This document shows positions 1 to 7,018 of a stretch of DNA of 13,044 bases, piece after piece. The notes below the pieces were generated by a model. That model was given only the letters and a program-made list of their open reading frames with translations. It made no database searches and had not been told where the DNA came from. Each line of letters starts with the position of its first letter. Positions within the stretch are counted from its first letter, which is position 1. The DNA comes from Bifidobacteriaceae bacterium (GTDB taxonomy: Bacteria > Actinomycetota > Actinomycetes > Actinomycetales > WQXJ01): the NCBI GenBank assembly GCA_031265345.1, contig JAISCU010000086.1:1-13044 (forward strand), given 5' to 3'. Made by a program: the position numbers and the translations under genes.

Positions 1-533
1 TTCAGATGGCGTCCGGCGAGCAGTTGGACCGCGCTGCCATCGGGCGCGTCGGCCAGGGTCTGCTCCAAGTCGTCTATCAACACCAGGGTCTGGACCCGCC
101 CGTAGGGCCAGTCCACCCGCCCGGTCTGGTCCACTTCCTCCAAAGCGTCGAAAGCGACCCGCCGCAACGACGCCCGCCGTTCCAGGTCGAACGCCGCCCG
201 GCGCAGCCACAACACCTTCTCCAACGTCGTGTGCGACACCCCCGCCCCGAGTCGTTCGGCCGCGATCCGGCGGGCGTCCTGCTTGCCCGGCGGCGCCCCA
301 GCCCCGTCCACGGGCCCGCCGTCATCTGGGGGTCTGCCGCCGAACCGGGTCGCCAACTGGCGGCCGCGCAATCCCTCCGCGACTTCCTTCTTGACCGTCT
401 CATACCGGCCCGCCAGTTCGGTCAACGACGCCCGCTTCCCGGCGCTCCCGCCGTCGCCCGCGCCGACCCCTTCCACCCGTCCGACCCTACGCATCCCGCC
501 TTGCTCGGCGCGGGCCTGTCCGGTGTCGGTCAC
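1..533 (-). CDS. ParB-like helix-turn-helix DNA-binding protein of a plasmid or conjugative element (partial)
   Basis: The minus-strand frame is open from a GTG at 533-531 to the left edge, so only the first 177 residues are visible. After a Gly-rich start, residues about 85-111 form a helix-turn-helix: a helix ending IAAERLG, then VSHTTLEKVLWLR as the recognition part. It is followed by a helical stretch and DQTGRVDWPYGRVQTL, which resembles the region after the HTH in ParB-like plasmid proteins. That suggests partition, replication control or transcriptional regulation, with the specific role inferred. The GTG overlaps the TGA stop of the upstream gene in GTGA, which indicates translational coupling, and GGGGA lies about 8 bases before it. 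An alternative ATG start is at 494. The C-terminus is outside the window, and no nuclease or ATPase motif is visible. Confidence 0.6.
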   Translation of the reverse strand, partial: MTDTGQARAEQGGMRRVGRVEGVGAGDGGSAGKRASLTELAGRYETVKKEVAEGLRGRQLATRFGGRPPDDGGPVDGAGAPPGKQDARRIAAERLGAGVSHTTLEKVLWLRRAAFDLERRASLRRVAFDALEEVDQTGRVDWPYGRVQTLVLIDDLEQTLADAPDGSAVQLLAGRHL

Positions 534-997
534 ATGCCGGTCCCCGACGGGTCCGGGCGGCCCGGGCCGCGTCCGAACGCCGAGAGGGGCGCCAGCGCAG
601 GACCCGATGGCACAGGGGCGGCGCGTCCGAGGCCAACGGCCGTGCGGAGCGCGCCGAGGACCAGCCGGGCCTGGCGGGGGTCGAGGCGGGCGATGTCCGC
701 CAAGGCTACCGGGGTCTGATCGTCGATCAGGTTGGCGACGACCCTCCCGACGAATCTCTCCCCGGACGACATGCCGCCCAGTCCCGCCGCAAGCTTCTGC
801 GGGTCGATCCGGGCGTAGGGTCTCCCGTCCGGGCCGGTGCCGAGGTGTTCGATCCACGGCGCACCCCGGTGGGCGAGCTTCCCGTTGGCCCCGTTGACGA
901 GCAGTTCGACGGCGGCCCGCGCCCAAGGCGTGCCCGCCGCCCAGTTCCGCAGTTCGACGGCGATCCCTGCCCCCTCGGGCGTGCTCGTCCCGCCCAT
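530..997 (-). CDS. Conserved-type plasmid protein of unknown function, first gene of a two-gene operon
   Basis: This 155-residue soluble protein is not one I recognise by name. The ATG at 997 has a strong ribosome binding site, GGAAGGAGG, 6 bases upstream, which makes the start reliable. The sequence is Ala/Gly rich, with no signal peptide or membrane segment. The middle (PQKLAAGLGGMSSGERFVGRVVANLIDD, described here in outline) and the end (LDPRQARLVLGALRTAVG) look like two helical blocks. A similar arrangement of a short 'LD...R...VL.A' helix near the C-terminus is familiar from small proteins encoded beside actinobacterial relaxase genes, but I cannot assign a family. The stop overlaps the start of the HTH gene downstream, so both are probably translated from one transcript, divergent from the relaxase. 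A regulatory or accessory transfer role is inference only. Confidence 0.65.
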   Translation of the reverse strand: MGGTSTPEGAGIAVELRNWAAGTPWARAAVELLVNGANGKLAHRGAPWIEHLGTGPDGRPYARIDPQKLAAGLGGMSSGERFVGRVVANLIDDQTPVALADIARLDPRQARLVLGALRTAVGLGRAAPVPSGPALAPLSAFGRGPGRPDPSGTGM

Positions 998-1042
998 GGC
1001 GTGCCTCCTTCCCGGCGCGCCACAGTGGGAGCGCCAGTCGTT

Positions 1043-1062
1043 CCTGGTTCACACAAACCAGG
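1043..1062. repeat. Inverted repeat, candidate oriT arm or operator
   Basis: CCTGGTT at 1043-1049 and AACCAGG at 1056-1062 are perfect 7-base arms around the 6-base spacer CACACA. Directly beside it is a second short inverted repeat, GGTG (1061-1064) and CACC (1070-1073). MobF relaxases recognise an inverted repeat close to their nick site, and oriT is often next to the relaxase gene, so an oriT is possible. It also lies about 45 bases upstream of the minus-strand operon start, so an operator for that operon fits equally well. Confidence 0.4.
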
Positions 1063-1297
1063 TGCGCGCCACCTCCCCAAGACCGTCTCGGTGCATGGTC
1101 GATCCGTGCGCCGGACGCCGCATCACGCCGGACGCCTTCCGAGCCATCACGCCGACGAGGCGCGCTCACGTCGCCCGCGCAACCACCGTGTCCTCGCCGC
1201 GCGCCGTGCCGCCTGCGAACCCGCTCGCCCGGCGCCCGCATCGACCCAGGACTGTCACCCATGTCCCGAGGCATCACAGTGTCTTCGATGAGGGACG

Positions 1298-1313
1298 TAA
1301 TCTACCGGGGTAG
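1298..1313 (+). promoter_or_regulatory. Putative -10 box of the relaxase gene overlapped by a palindrome
   Basis: TAATCT at 1298-1303 fits the TAnnnT -10 consensus and lies 65 bases before the relaxase ATG. No clear -35 hexamer is visible 16-18 bases upstream. The palindrome CTACC-GG-GGTAG (1302-1313) overlaps the end of this box and the expected transcription start, which is the usual place for a repressor operator. The neighbouring HTH gene is a possible source of such a regulator, by inference. Confidence 0.35.
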
Positions 1314-1330
1314 TCGTGCGCACCTATCCA

Positions 1331-1349
1331 CTGACGGGACCGCCGTCAG
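1331..1349 (+). promoter_or_regulatory. Hairpin immediately before the relaxase ribosome binding site
   Basis: CTGACGG (1331-1337) and CCGTCAG (1343-1349) are perfect 7-base arms with a 5-base loop GACCG. The likely Shine-Dalgarno AAGGGG starts at 1350, directly after the stem, 12 bases from the ATG. In the mRNA this stem could affect access to the ribosome binding site. As DNA it could be a protein-binding site. Confidence 0.4.
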
Positions 1350-1367
1350 AAGGGGTGTGGGTGTGCG

Positions 1368-4300
1368 ATGCGAGGTGGGGTCAAGCCGTTTCGCGGCACG
1401 GGCTCCGACGCCCGCCGTTATGTGGAATCCGATCGTTCCACGGCTGACGACTACTACTTGGGTGACGGTGGCACGTTCGCCGCGTGGACGCTCAGCGATG
1501 CCCACGGCGACGTGACGGCATCGGCCGTGCTTGACGCTGATCGGTACGCGGGGTGGGTGGACTGGGCGCATCCGGTGACGGGCGAGCGGATGGGCGTGCC
1601 GCGTGCGGCGGGCGATGGGAGGAAGGGTTCGCCCCGGTTCCAGGAGATGATCGTCAACGCCCCGAAGTCGTTGTCGATAGCCGCGGCCCTGCACCCGGAC
1701 GTGTCCGCGGCGCTGGACGCAGCGCAGGCCGACGCCGCTGATGAGATCCGCCGCTACCTCGCCTTGCACGCGACGACGAGGATCGGGCCGCGCGGGGCGC
1801 AGGAGGTCGTGCCCGTAGAGCAGTTGCAGACGGTCTCGATTCTGCATCACACCAGCAGGGCGGGCGATCCGCACCGGCATGTCCATTTCCAGATCGGCAC
1901 CCGCGTGTGGGCCGCTGGGGCGTGGCGCGGCCTGGACGGTGTGGCGCTGTTCAAGATGCAAGGCGCGATCCGCGCGATAGGCACGGCGGTGATCGCCGCG
2001 CATCCGCAGCTTGCGGCTGTGCTGGACGGACATGGGTTGACGTTGGACCCGGCCACCGGGGAGGTGGTCGAGCTGGAGCCGTTCAACCAGGTCATGTCGA
2101 AGCGCGGCGCGCAGGTCGAGGCGAACCTGCAGCGTCTCGCGCGGGAGTGGGAGGCGTCGCATCCGGGCGAGACGATGAGCCGCACCACCTCGGGCAGGCT
2201 GCAAGCGTCCGCGTGGGCGCAGGACCGCCCGTCGAAGAAGCCGACGACTTTGGCGGGCGAGGCCGCGTGGGTCGTGGAACTGCGCGACGCCGGGTACGAC
2301 GAGTCCGCGCTCCGTCGCGGCGTGCCCGTGCGTGCGGTGTCGTTGGACGCCTTGGACGCGCGGGCCATCGCGAACCGCGCGTTGGACCGTTGCGCCGCCG
2401 GGGCGTCCGCGTGGACGCCCCACACGATCCGGGAACATGTCGCGGCATTGCTCACTGAGACGGGCGTGCGCGCGACCCCCGGCCAGTTGCGCCAGTTCAC
2501 CGACCAAGCCGCCGGCCTCGCGCGGGCGGACTGCCTGTCGGTGCTGCCCCTGGGCGCGCCCGCCCCGGAGCATGTCGCCTGCCTGACCAGCCTGGACGTG
2601 ATCGCGGCCGAGACGAGCCTGCGGGACTTGCTCGCCGGGCTCGCAGCGGACGGCGACGTTCCGCTGGTTGACATCAGGGCTGTCGCCACTGCGCGTGGCC
2701 TTGACGACGGGCAGGCTCGGGCGGCGGCGGTGGCGTCCGCCGACCGCCTGGTGGTCGTGGAGGGCGCGGCAGGATCAGGCAAAACCTCGATGCTCGGCGT
2801 CGCGCTCGCCGCCTTGCAGGTAGCGCCGGCGGCCACGGGCGAAACCGGAACCGGCGGCGGCTCGGATGGGCGCGGCCGCGCCGGTGTGGCCCGTGTGCTC
2901 GCGCCGACCCGCCGCGCCGCCCAAGTCGCCCAGGAGGAACTGGGCGTGCCCGCGACCTCGGTGGCGGCCTTGGTCCACGCGCACGGGTGGAGGTGGAACA
3001 ACGACGGCGTGTGGACACGGCTCAACATCGGGGACACCGACCCGGACACGGGCCGCGCTTATGCCGGGCCGCCCGCCTGGGCGCGGCTCGCGCCGGGTGA
3101 GCGGGTGATCGTGGACGAGGCCGGGATGCTCGACCAGGACACCGCCATCGCCCTATTGACCACCGTCACCGAGGCCGAGGCGGCCGTCGCCCTCGTCGGC
3201 GACCGGGCGCAACTCCCAGCCATCGGCAGGGGCGGCGTGCTCGGCATGGCCGCCAGCGCGCGCGGGCTAACCTTCGACATGGCCGAAGTCCACCGTTTCG
3301 CCGGCCCCGGCTACGCCGCGCTGACACTGGCGATGCGCGGGCGGGACGACCCAGGCGGGGTGTTCGACCAGTTGGCCGCGCTCGGACTCGTCCGGCTGCA
3401 CGCCAGCGACGACGCGATGCGCGAGCACGTCGCGGCTGGCAGGCGCGACGGCGAGGCCGTGACCGTCGCCACCAACCAAGAAGCCGCCGAGTTCAACGGG
3501 CGCATCCGCGCCCGCCGCGTCGCCGCCAGGCTCGTGGACGACACCGCGACCGTGACCGGCAACGACGGCCTGTCAATCGGGGCAGGCGACCTCATCCAGA
3601 CCCGCCGCAACGACAACCACTTGGGTGTCGCGAACCGGCAGACCTGGACCGTGCAGCAAGTCCAAGACAGCGCTGTGTGGGCACGCGAAGCAGGGGCGGC
3701 GCGCGGAACCCCGCGTTTGGCGCGGCTGCCCGTGGAATACGTGAACGACCACGCGCACCTGGCCTATGCGGCGACCGCCTACGGCGTCCAAGGCGCCACC
3801 GTCCCCGCTTCCCACACCATCCTGGCCGACGCCATCAGCGCCGCCGGGTTGTATGTCGGCATGACCCGAGGCCGCGCCGCGAATCTCCTGCACGTCGTCG
3901 CTGAGAACCTCGCGGACGCCCGCGCCCAGTTCATTGAGGCGATGGGTCGCGACCGTGCCGACCGTGGACTGGCCACCGCAGCCCAAGCCGCCGGGGAAGC
4001 CGTGGCAGGTCTGGTTTCGGACGGGCCTGTCAAGCTCGTCGCCTCCGAACTGGCGCGCCTCGACCAGGCTGCCGCCCAAGCTGAACGCCGAGCCGGGCGG
4101 TGGGAACAGACAGCGAACCGGCTCGACGCCCAGCGGGCCGTCCACCAGGCCGAGGACGGCCAGGCTGCGGTCGCGCTCCACGATGCCGAGGAACAAGCCG
4201 CGTGGGTCCGTGCCGAGGTCGCCGGGCCGCTCGCCGCCCAAGCCGAGGCGGACGGCACCGCCTTCCTGGCCGCCGTCGCCGCCGAGGCCGCCGCCAGCGC

Positions 4301-4871
4301 CAAGCTCGCCACAGCCAGCCGGCTCGGGCAGCGCCGCGCCAGAGCCGACCACCAGAACGCGACCGCCCGAACCCAGGACATGCGCCAACGATTGCGCGCA
4401 ACGTGGGGCGAGCCACCCCGAGACGCCGGGACGCTGGCCACCTGGGCCGCCGACCAGGCCAACAAGCAGGCCGGGAACGACCTCCGCGTGACCGCCGCCG
4501 CCCGGACGGTCCAGGCCGCTCGAACCACCAAGAAGGCCACCGAAGCACGCCACGAGCGCGAACTGCTGGCGCTGCTGACCGGCGAATACAGCCCCCACCA
4601 AGTGCGCCGCGACCCCGTTCGCGCCAGACTCACCAACCCCCACGATCAAGCCCGCCAGGCCCGATCCCAGGCCGCCGCCGCCCGTGAACAAGCGGCCAAA
4701 CTGCGCAGCCTCCCACCCGACCAGGCCACCGCCATCATCAAATCCCAACGTGCCGCCGCCGAACAAGCGGCGCAAGCCGCAGCCGAACGGGCACAACGGC
4801 TCCGCCGCCAGCGCGAGCCCATCGCAAGCGTCAACGACACCAGCCGAAACCGTCCGACGCTGGGGCTATAG
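1368..4871 (+). CDS. MobF-family conjugative relaxase-helicase (TrwC/TraA type)
   Basis: This protein nicks one strand at oriT and unwinds it for conjugative transfer. Its 1167 residues hold the full MobF layout. The relaxase domain (about 1-300) has candidate catalytic tyrosines Tyr18 and Tyr29/Tyr30 (DDYY) and the HUH metal site His160, His171 and His173 in HHTSRAGDPHRHVH. The helicase domain (about 440-850) has Walker A GAAGSGKT (466-473), Walker B VIVDEAG with Asp583-Glu584, GDRAQLP (611-617), YGVQGAT (805-811) and GMTRGR (831-836). From about 865 to 1150 it is an Ala/Gln/Arg-rich coiled-coil-like tail. A Gly-rich insertion follows Walker A at about 490-505. The N-terminus MRGGVKPFRG matches this family's usual start, which supports the ATG at 1368. 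The gene appears intact. Symbols traA or trwC are used for relatives, but I do not assign one. Confidence 0.93.
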   Translation: MRGGVKPFRGTGSDARRYVESDRSTADDYYLGDGGTFAAWTLSDAHGDVTASAVLDADRYAGWVDWAHPVTGERMGVPRAAGDGRKGSPRFQEMIVNAPKSLSIAAALHPDVSAALDAAQADAADEIRRYLALHATTRIGPRGAQEVVPVEQLQTVSILHHTSRAGDPHRHVHFQIGTRVWAAGAWRGLDGVALFKMQGAIRAIGTAVIAAHPQLAAVLDGHGLTLDPATGEVVELEPFNQVMSKRGAQVEANLQRLAREWEASHPGETMSRTTSGRLQASAWAQDRPSKKPTTLAGEAAWVVELRDAGYDESALRRGVPVRAVSLDALDARAIANRALDRCAAGASAWTPHTIREHVAALLTETGVRATPGQLRQFTDQAAGLARADCLSVLPLGAPAPEHVACLTSLDVIAAETSLRDLLAGLAADGDVPLVDIRAVATARGLDDGQARAAAVASADRLVVVEGAAGSGKTSMLGVALAALQVAPAATGETGTGGGSDGRGRAGVARVLAPTRRAAQVAQEELGVPATSVAALVHAHGWRWNNDGVWTRLNIGDTDPDTGRAYAGPPAWARLAPGERVIVDEAGMLDQDTAIALLTTVTEAEAAVALVGDRAQLPAIGRGGVLGMAASARGLTFDMAEVHRFAGPGYAALTLAMRGRDDPGGVFDQLAALGLVRLHASDDAMREHVAAGRRDGEAVTVATNQEAAEFNGRIRARRVAARLVDDTATVTGNDGLSIGAGDLIQTRRNDNHLGVANRQTWTVQQVQDSAVWAREAGAARGTPRLARLPVEYVNDHAHLAYAATAYGVQGATVPASHTILADAISAAGLYVGMTRGRAANLLHVVAENLADARAQFIEAMGRDRADRGLATAAQAAGEAVAGLVSDGPVKLVASELARLDQAAAQAERRAGRWEQTANRLDAQRAVHQAEDGQAAVALHDAEEQAAWVRAEVAGPLAAQAEADGTAFLAAVAAEAAASAKLATASRLGQRRARADHQNATARTQDMRQRLRATWGEPPRDAGTLATWAADQANKQAGNDLRVTAAARTVQAARTTKKATEARHERELLALLTGEYSPHQVRRDPVRARLTNPHDQARQARSQAAAAREQAAKLRSLPPDQATAIIKSQRAAAEQAAQAAAERAQRLRRQREPIASVNDTSRNRPTLGL

Positions 4872-5160
4872 AAAATGGGTGATGCGCCAAGACTGCTGCG
4901 AGGAACACGGCGTTTCGCCGCAACGGAACGCCACGACTACTTCCTGTCAACCCGCTTCGGCCTGAAGCTCCGGTTCGGTGACACCCGGGCTCACGCCCCC
5001 AAGACCTCGCTCGACCAGCGCGTGTATCGCTTGAAGGAGACCCACCATAGATCGCTGCCACGCCCGCACAAGTTGACCGAGCCCACGCAACCCATGTCTC
5101 AAACAGCTTGACAGGTTCCACCATCTACCACACGCCTCCTTGGGTGGAGGCGAAGCTCTG
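4872..5160. other. Intergenic region between converging relaxase and lipoprotein genes
   Basis: No gene here is well supported. A plus-strand 78-codon frame starting at 4875 has no ribosome binding site. On the minus strand, ATG at 5124 has AAGGAGG 10 bases upstream, and the first part of its frame plus a neighbouring frame ending at 4947 together read like one short helical protein with a shift in between; I treat this as a possible broken small gene. A small hairpin CGGCG-TTT-CGCCG lies at 4908-4920. Confidence 0.4.
5133..5152. terminator. Possible bidirectional terminator hairpin
   Basis: CGCCTCC (5133-5139) and GGAGGCG (5146-5152) form a perfect 7-bp stem with loop TTGGGT. It lies 8 bases beyond the stop of the lipoprotein gene on the minus strand and between two convergent genes, the usual place for a terminator. 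There is no T-run on either side, so it may be a weak terminator or have another role. Part of the right arm also supplies the AAGGAGG noted for the possible small minus-strand frame. Confidence 0.35.
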
Positions 5161-6129
5161 CTATAGCTCCCAGCCGACGTCGTGGGCGCGTCGCTGTGCG
5201 TCTGCGTAGAACGCGTCCTTGGCTTCATTGATGATCGCTTGGAGTTCCATTCCGCGCTGGTAGGCCGGAACTCCAGACGAGATGCCGCCGCTGTTGCCAT
5301 CCCAGCCGGGAAGGTCGAAGCCGATCGCCGGTTCCGGCCCCCGCTCGTGGTTCTGCTCAATCGCAGACCGCTCTTCAGGCGTCACGTCCGGTCCCAACGC
5401 GAGAAGCTCCTCGACCATAGCCGCAGCGGCCTCGATGTCGAACACCGGGCACGCCCGGACCAGCTCCCGCAACTCGGTGTCCGTGATGTCGCCTGGCAAG
5501 ACGGCCACCGGCGTGGTAGCCCAGTCATCCGCCTGCGGCGGGTCTAGGTCCTTCAACGCCGGGAAACCGTTCTCACGAGCGCAGGCAATCCATCGGTTGG
5601 TCGCTTCGGCAACCGCCAGTTTGGTCTGCAGTTCCTCCGCTGGATTGTTTTCTGCCACCGGGTCGGTGTAACCCGTCTGATCGAGGCAGGCGACGAACGT
5701 GTGGCTGTGGTCGGTGTCGCCAACGATCAGGAAAGGCTGATCTTTGAACGGAGCCGAAGGGTCACTCGAATCTGGGTAGTAGGGGGCAGTCAGATAGTTG
5801 AGGCGTTCAAGCTGTGCTTCACGCTCCTCTTGTCGTGTGGCGGTAGGGGTCAATAGCCCGTCGCCGGGCTGCACAGCCATCGCCCAGGGTTGGCCAGGAA
5901 AGTCAAGCCATAGCTGGCCGTCTTCAAGCTCTCTTGTACTCGCGCCAACACCAGCAGCAGTCAGGCAGCGTGCCATCTCCTGCGCTCGCGCGCGTTGATC
6001 GCCGCGTTCGTCTTCCTCCACGACCGTAGCATCCTCCAAACTGGCAACATCTTGAGAATCCGATGAGCAACCGACCAGAGCCAAGCACGCCGCCAGGGCG
6101 GCAGCAGCACAACCAACTGGTCTGTTCAC
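5161..6129 (-). CDS. Secreted lipoprotein with four mature cysteines, function unknown
   Basis: This 322-residue protein begins with a lipoprotein signal peptide: MNRPVG, a hydrophobic core and the lipobox LVGC, with Cys21 as the lipidation site. It is therefore expected to be anchored on the outer face of the cytoplasmic membrane. The mature part has four cysteines (55, 148, 183, 227). Three lie in a similar local pattern, a short helix then Cys, then Gly or Gly-aromatic about 5-6 residues later: MARCLTAAG, FVACLDQTGY and WIACARENGF. This suggests repeated small helical units and perhaps two disulfides. Such lipoproteins are common in actinobacteria and can sit near export systems, but no enzyme motif is visible. 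The start is GTG at 6129 with GGGGGA 4 bases upstream. The gene is divergent from the secreted-protein gene, and its base composition looks less GC-extreme than that of the relaxases. Confidence 0.85.
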   Translation of the reverse strand: MNRPVGCAAAALAACLALVGCSSDSQDVASLEDATVVEEDERGDQRARAQEMARCLTAAGVGASTRELEDGQLWLDFPGQPWAMAVQPGDGLLTPTATRQEEREAQLERLNYLTAPYYPDSSDPSAPFKDQPFLIVGDTDHSHTFVACLDQTGYTDPVAENNPAEELQTKLAVAEATNRWIACARENGFPALKDLDPPQADDWATTPVAVLPGDITDTELRELVRACPVFDIEAAAAMVEELLALGPDVTPEERSAIEQNHERGPEPAIGFDLPGWDGNSGGISSGVPAYQRGMELQAIINEAKDAFYADAQRRAHDVGWEL

Positions 6130-6199
6130 ATCGTCCCCCGAATCGCTATCCTGTCTAGTTCAGGCTGGCCGCGAAGCCACTAGATCATTCTACCTTGGC

Positions 6200-6390
6200 G
6201 ATAGCAAGACCGGTCTCGGCCCTCGAGACCCGCGAGCTCGACCTTCCATGACCGGCACCTGGGCGAGTTCGACCCGCCCGAGGCGGTGCAGACCAACACC
6301 GTGGGGCGCGGGTAGCCGACCTGGCCGGCGTTGGCCCACCGCGAGCGGATCGTGTTGACCGCGAACGCGGCGGTGTCGTGGTCGGCGATT
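6200..6390 (-). pseudogene. ISAzo13-family transposase remnant, frameshifted
   Basis: The minus strand encodes DHDTAAFAVNTIRSRW, then QVGYP, then TASGGSNSPRCRSWKVELA, which matches the conserved core of ISAzo13-type transposases (DHDTAAFAV.SIR.WW, then adjacent YP, TAD.GGSN and R.WK.ELA.LA motifs). The frame then reads GRDRS, but one base away it reads AETGLAI, the expected continuation (LAAETGLAI), so an extra G near 6219-6221 has shifted the frame. Only about 63 residues remain, with the N-terminal part and C-terminal part of the usual several-hundred-residue protein missing. The TAD aspartate position reads TAS, another sign of decay. It lies in the divergent promoter region of the lipoprotein and secreted-protein genes. 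No flanking terminal repeats were recognised. Confidence 0.75.
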
Positions 6391-6400
6391 CGAACTGGAT

Positions 6401-6430
6401 TTGACATCCCGACAGAGCGTGACCTAGCCT
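6401..6430 (+). promoter_or_regulatory. Sigma-70-type promoter of the secreted-protein gene
   Basis: TTGACA at 6401-6406 is a perfect -35 consensus. It is followed after 18 bases by TAGCCT at 6425-6430, which fits TAnnnT. The start of transcription would be near 6437, leaving a leader of about 28 bases before the start codon. The promoter begins about 10 bases after the edge of the transposase remnant. Confidence 0.65.
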
Positions 6431-6452
6431 TTAGCCAACTCAGACACTTCTT

Positions 6453-6460
6453 GGGGGGAG
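6453..6460 (+). promoter_or_regulatory. Ribosome binding site deciding the secreted-protein start
   Basis: GGGGGGAG at 6453-6460 is followed by AA and then two consecutive ATG codons at 6463 and 6466. The first is only 2 bases from the site, too close for good initiation, while the second is 5 bases away. I therefore prefer 6466; the difference is one Met. Confidence 0.6.
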
Positions 6461-6465
6461 AAATG

Positions 6466-6993
6466 ATGAAGACACCGCGAGTTCAGAACTCAAGCAAAAT
6501 GCGCGTCATGTTAGTCGCGGGGGCGACTATCTTCGCCACGATGATCTCGCTGCCAGCAGCCGCCGTATCGAGTTCGCCGGACGTAGCACGTTCGGACCTC
6601 GTCGCATCGGAGTCGACGGGCGTGAGTCAGGTGCCACTAGTGGCCGCTGACACGTGCGTGGCCCTGACCCGCGGAGATCACGTGCATAAGTCTGGTTCAG
6701 ACGCCTCGGGACACGGGTGGTGGGAGATCGTCGACTGTCCCAAAGGAACCAAAGCCGTGGTCACCATAGACATACAAAAGCAGGGGATTCTCGGAATCTG
6801 GTCAGATGTTGGTGCCCAGGGCAAGAAGACTGTATACGCAGGCGGCGGCAGTGCTAACCGGGCGGCGGGTCGCTATACGTGCAGTGGTTCCAGCAACAAC
6901 GACTTCCGATCAAAGATCGACGTGGACTTGATTGACTACCTCGACTTGCCAGACAAGCTGCACACACCCGAGAAAAACCTTGCGTGCGGCTAA
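6466..6993 (+). CDS. Small Sec-secreted protein with four cysteines, function unknown
   Basis: This 175-residue protein carries a Sec signal peptide: a basic stretch with Lys/Arg, a hydrophobic core VMLVAGATIFATMISL and a likely cleavage after PAAA at about residue 33. The mature chain has four cysteines (64, 91, 139, 174), which suggests two disulfides. The central part, with alternating hydrophobic residues (KAVVTIDIQKQGILGIWSDV) followed by KTVYAGGG and YTCSGSSNNDFRSKIDVDL, looks like a small beta-rich domain. I have a loose memory of unnamed actinobacterial secreted proteins with a similar 'AGGG...A.YTC...WRS..DVDL' pattern but cannot name the family. There is no double-glycine leader, so it is probably not a substrate of the C39-type exporter downstream. 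It has its own promoter, and a strong hairpin follows. Codon use is less GC-biased than in the flanking relaxases. A toxin, adhesin or surface role would be speculation. Confidence 0.8.
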   Translation: MKTPRVQNSSKMRVMLVAGATIFATMISLPAAAVSSSPDVARSDLVASESTGVSQVPLVAADTCVALTRGDHVHKSGSDASGHGWWEIVDCPKGTKAVVTIDIQKQGILGIWSDVGAQGKKTVYAGGGSANRAAGRYTCSGSSNNDFRSKIDVDLIDYLDLPDKLHTPEKNLACG

Positions 6994-7018
6994 TTTGCTT
7001 GCTGGTGCGCGTGCCGTA

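Larger units (their letters stand above)
998..1367. other. Divergent intergenic region between the minus-strand operon and the relaxase gene
   Basis: There is no convincing gene in these 370 bases. It should hold the promoters of both the minus-strand operon and the relaxase, and is the natural place for an oriT. It contains an inverted repeat at 1043-1062, a 10-base direct repeat CATCACGCCG at 1121-1130 and 1145-1154, and a run of palindromes at 1302-1349, listed separately where useful. Confidence 0.6.

Noticed and set aside
229..897. Long plus-strand open frames opposite the left minus-strand genes
   Set aside because: They are Pro/Arg/Ser-rich antisense readings of the HTH and unknown genes, with no ribosome binding site and no recognisable motif.
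4875..5111. A 78-residue plus-strand frame after the relaxase
   Set aside because: It lacks a ribosome binding site, has no domain or motif, and overlaps the possible minus-strand remnant.
6331..6465. N-terminal extension of the secreted protein back to 6331
   Set aside because: The extension would cover the transposase remnant and the TTGACA promoter, and the signal peptide begins after the ATG pair at 6463/6466, which has its own ribosome binding site.
6466..6993. The secreted protein as a lactococcin 972-type or double-glycine bacteriocin
   Set aside because: It has a Sec signal peptide and no GG leader, and its mature sequence does not resemble lactococcin 972.
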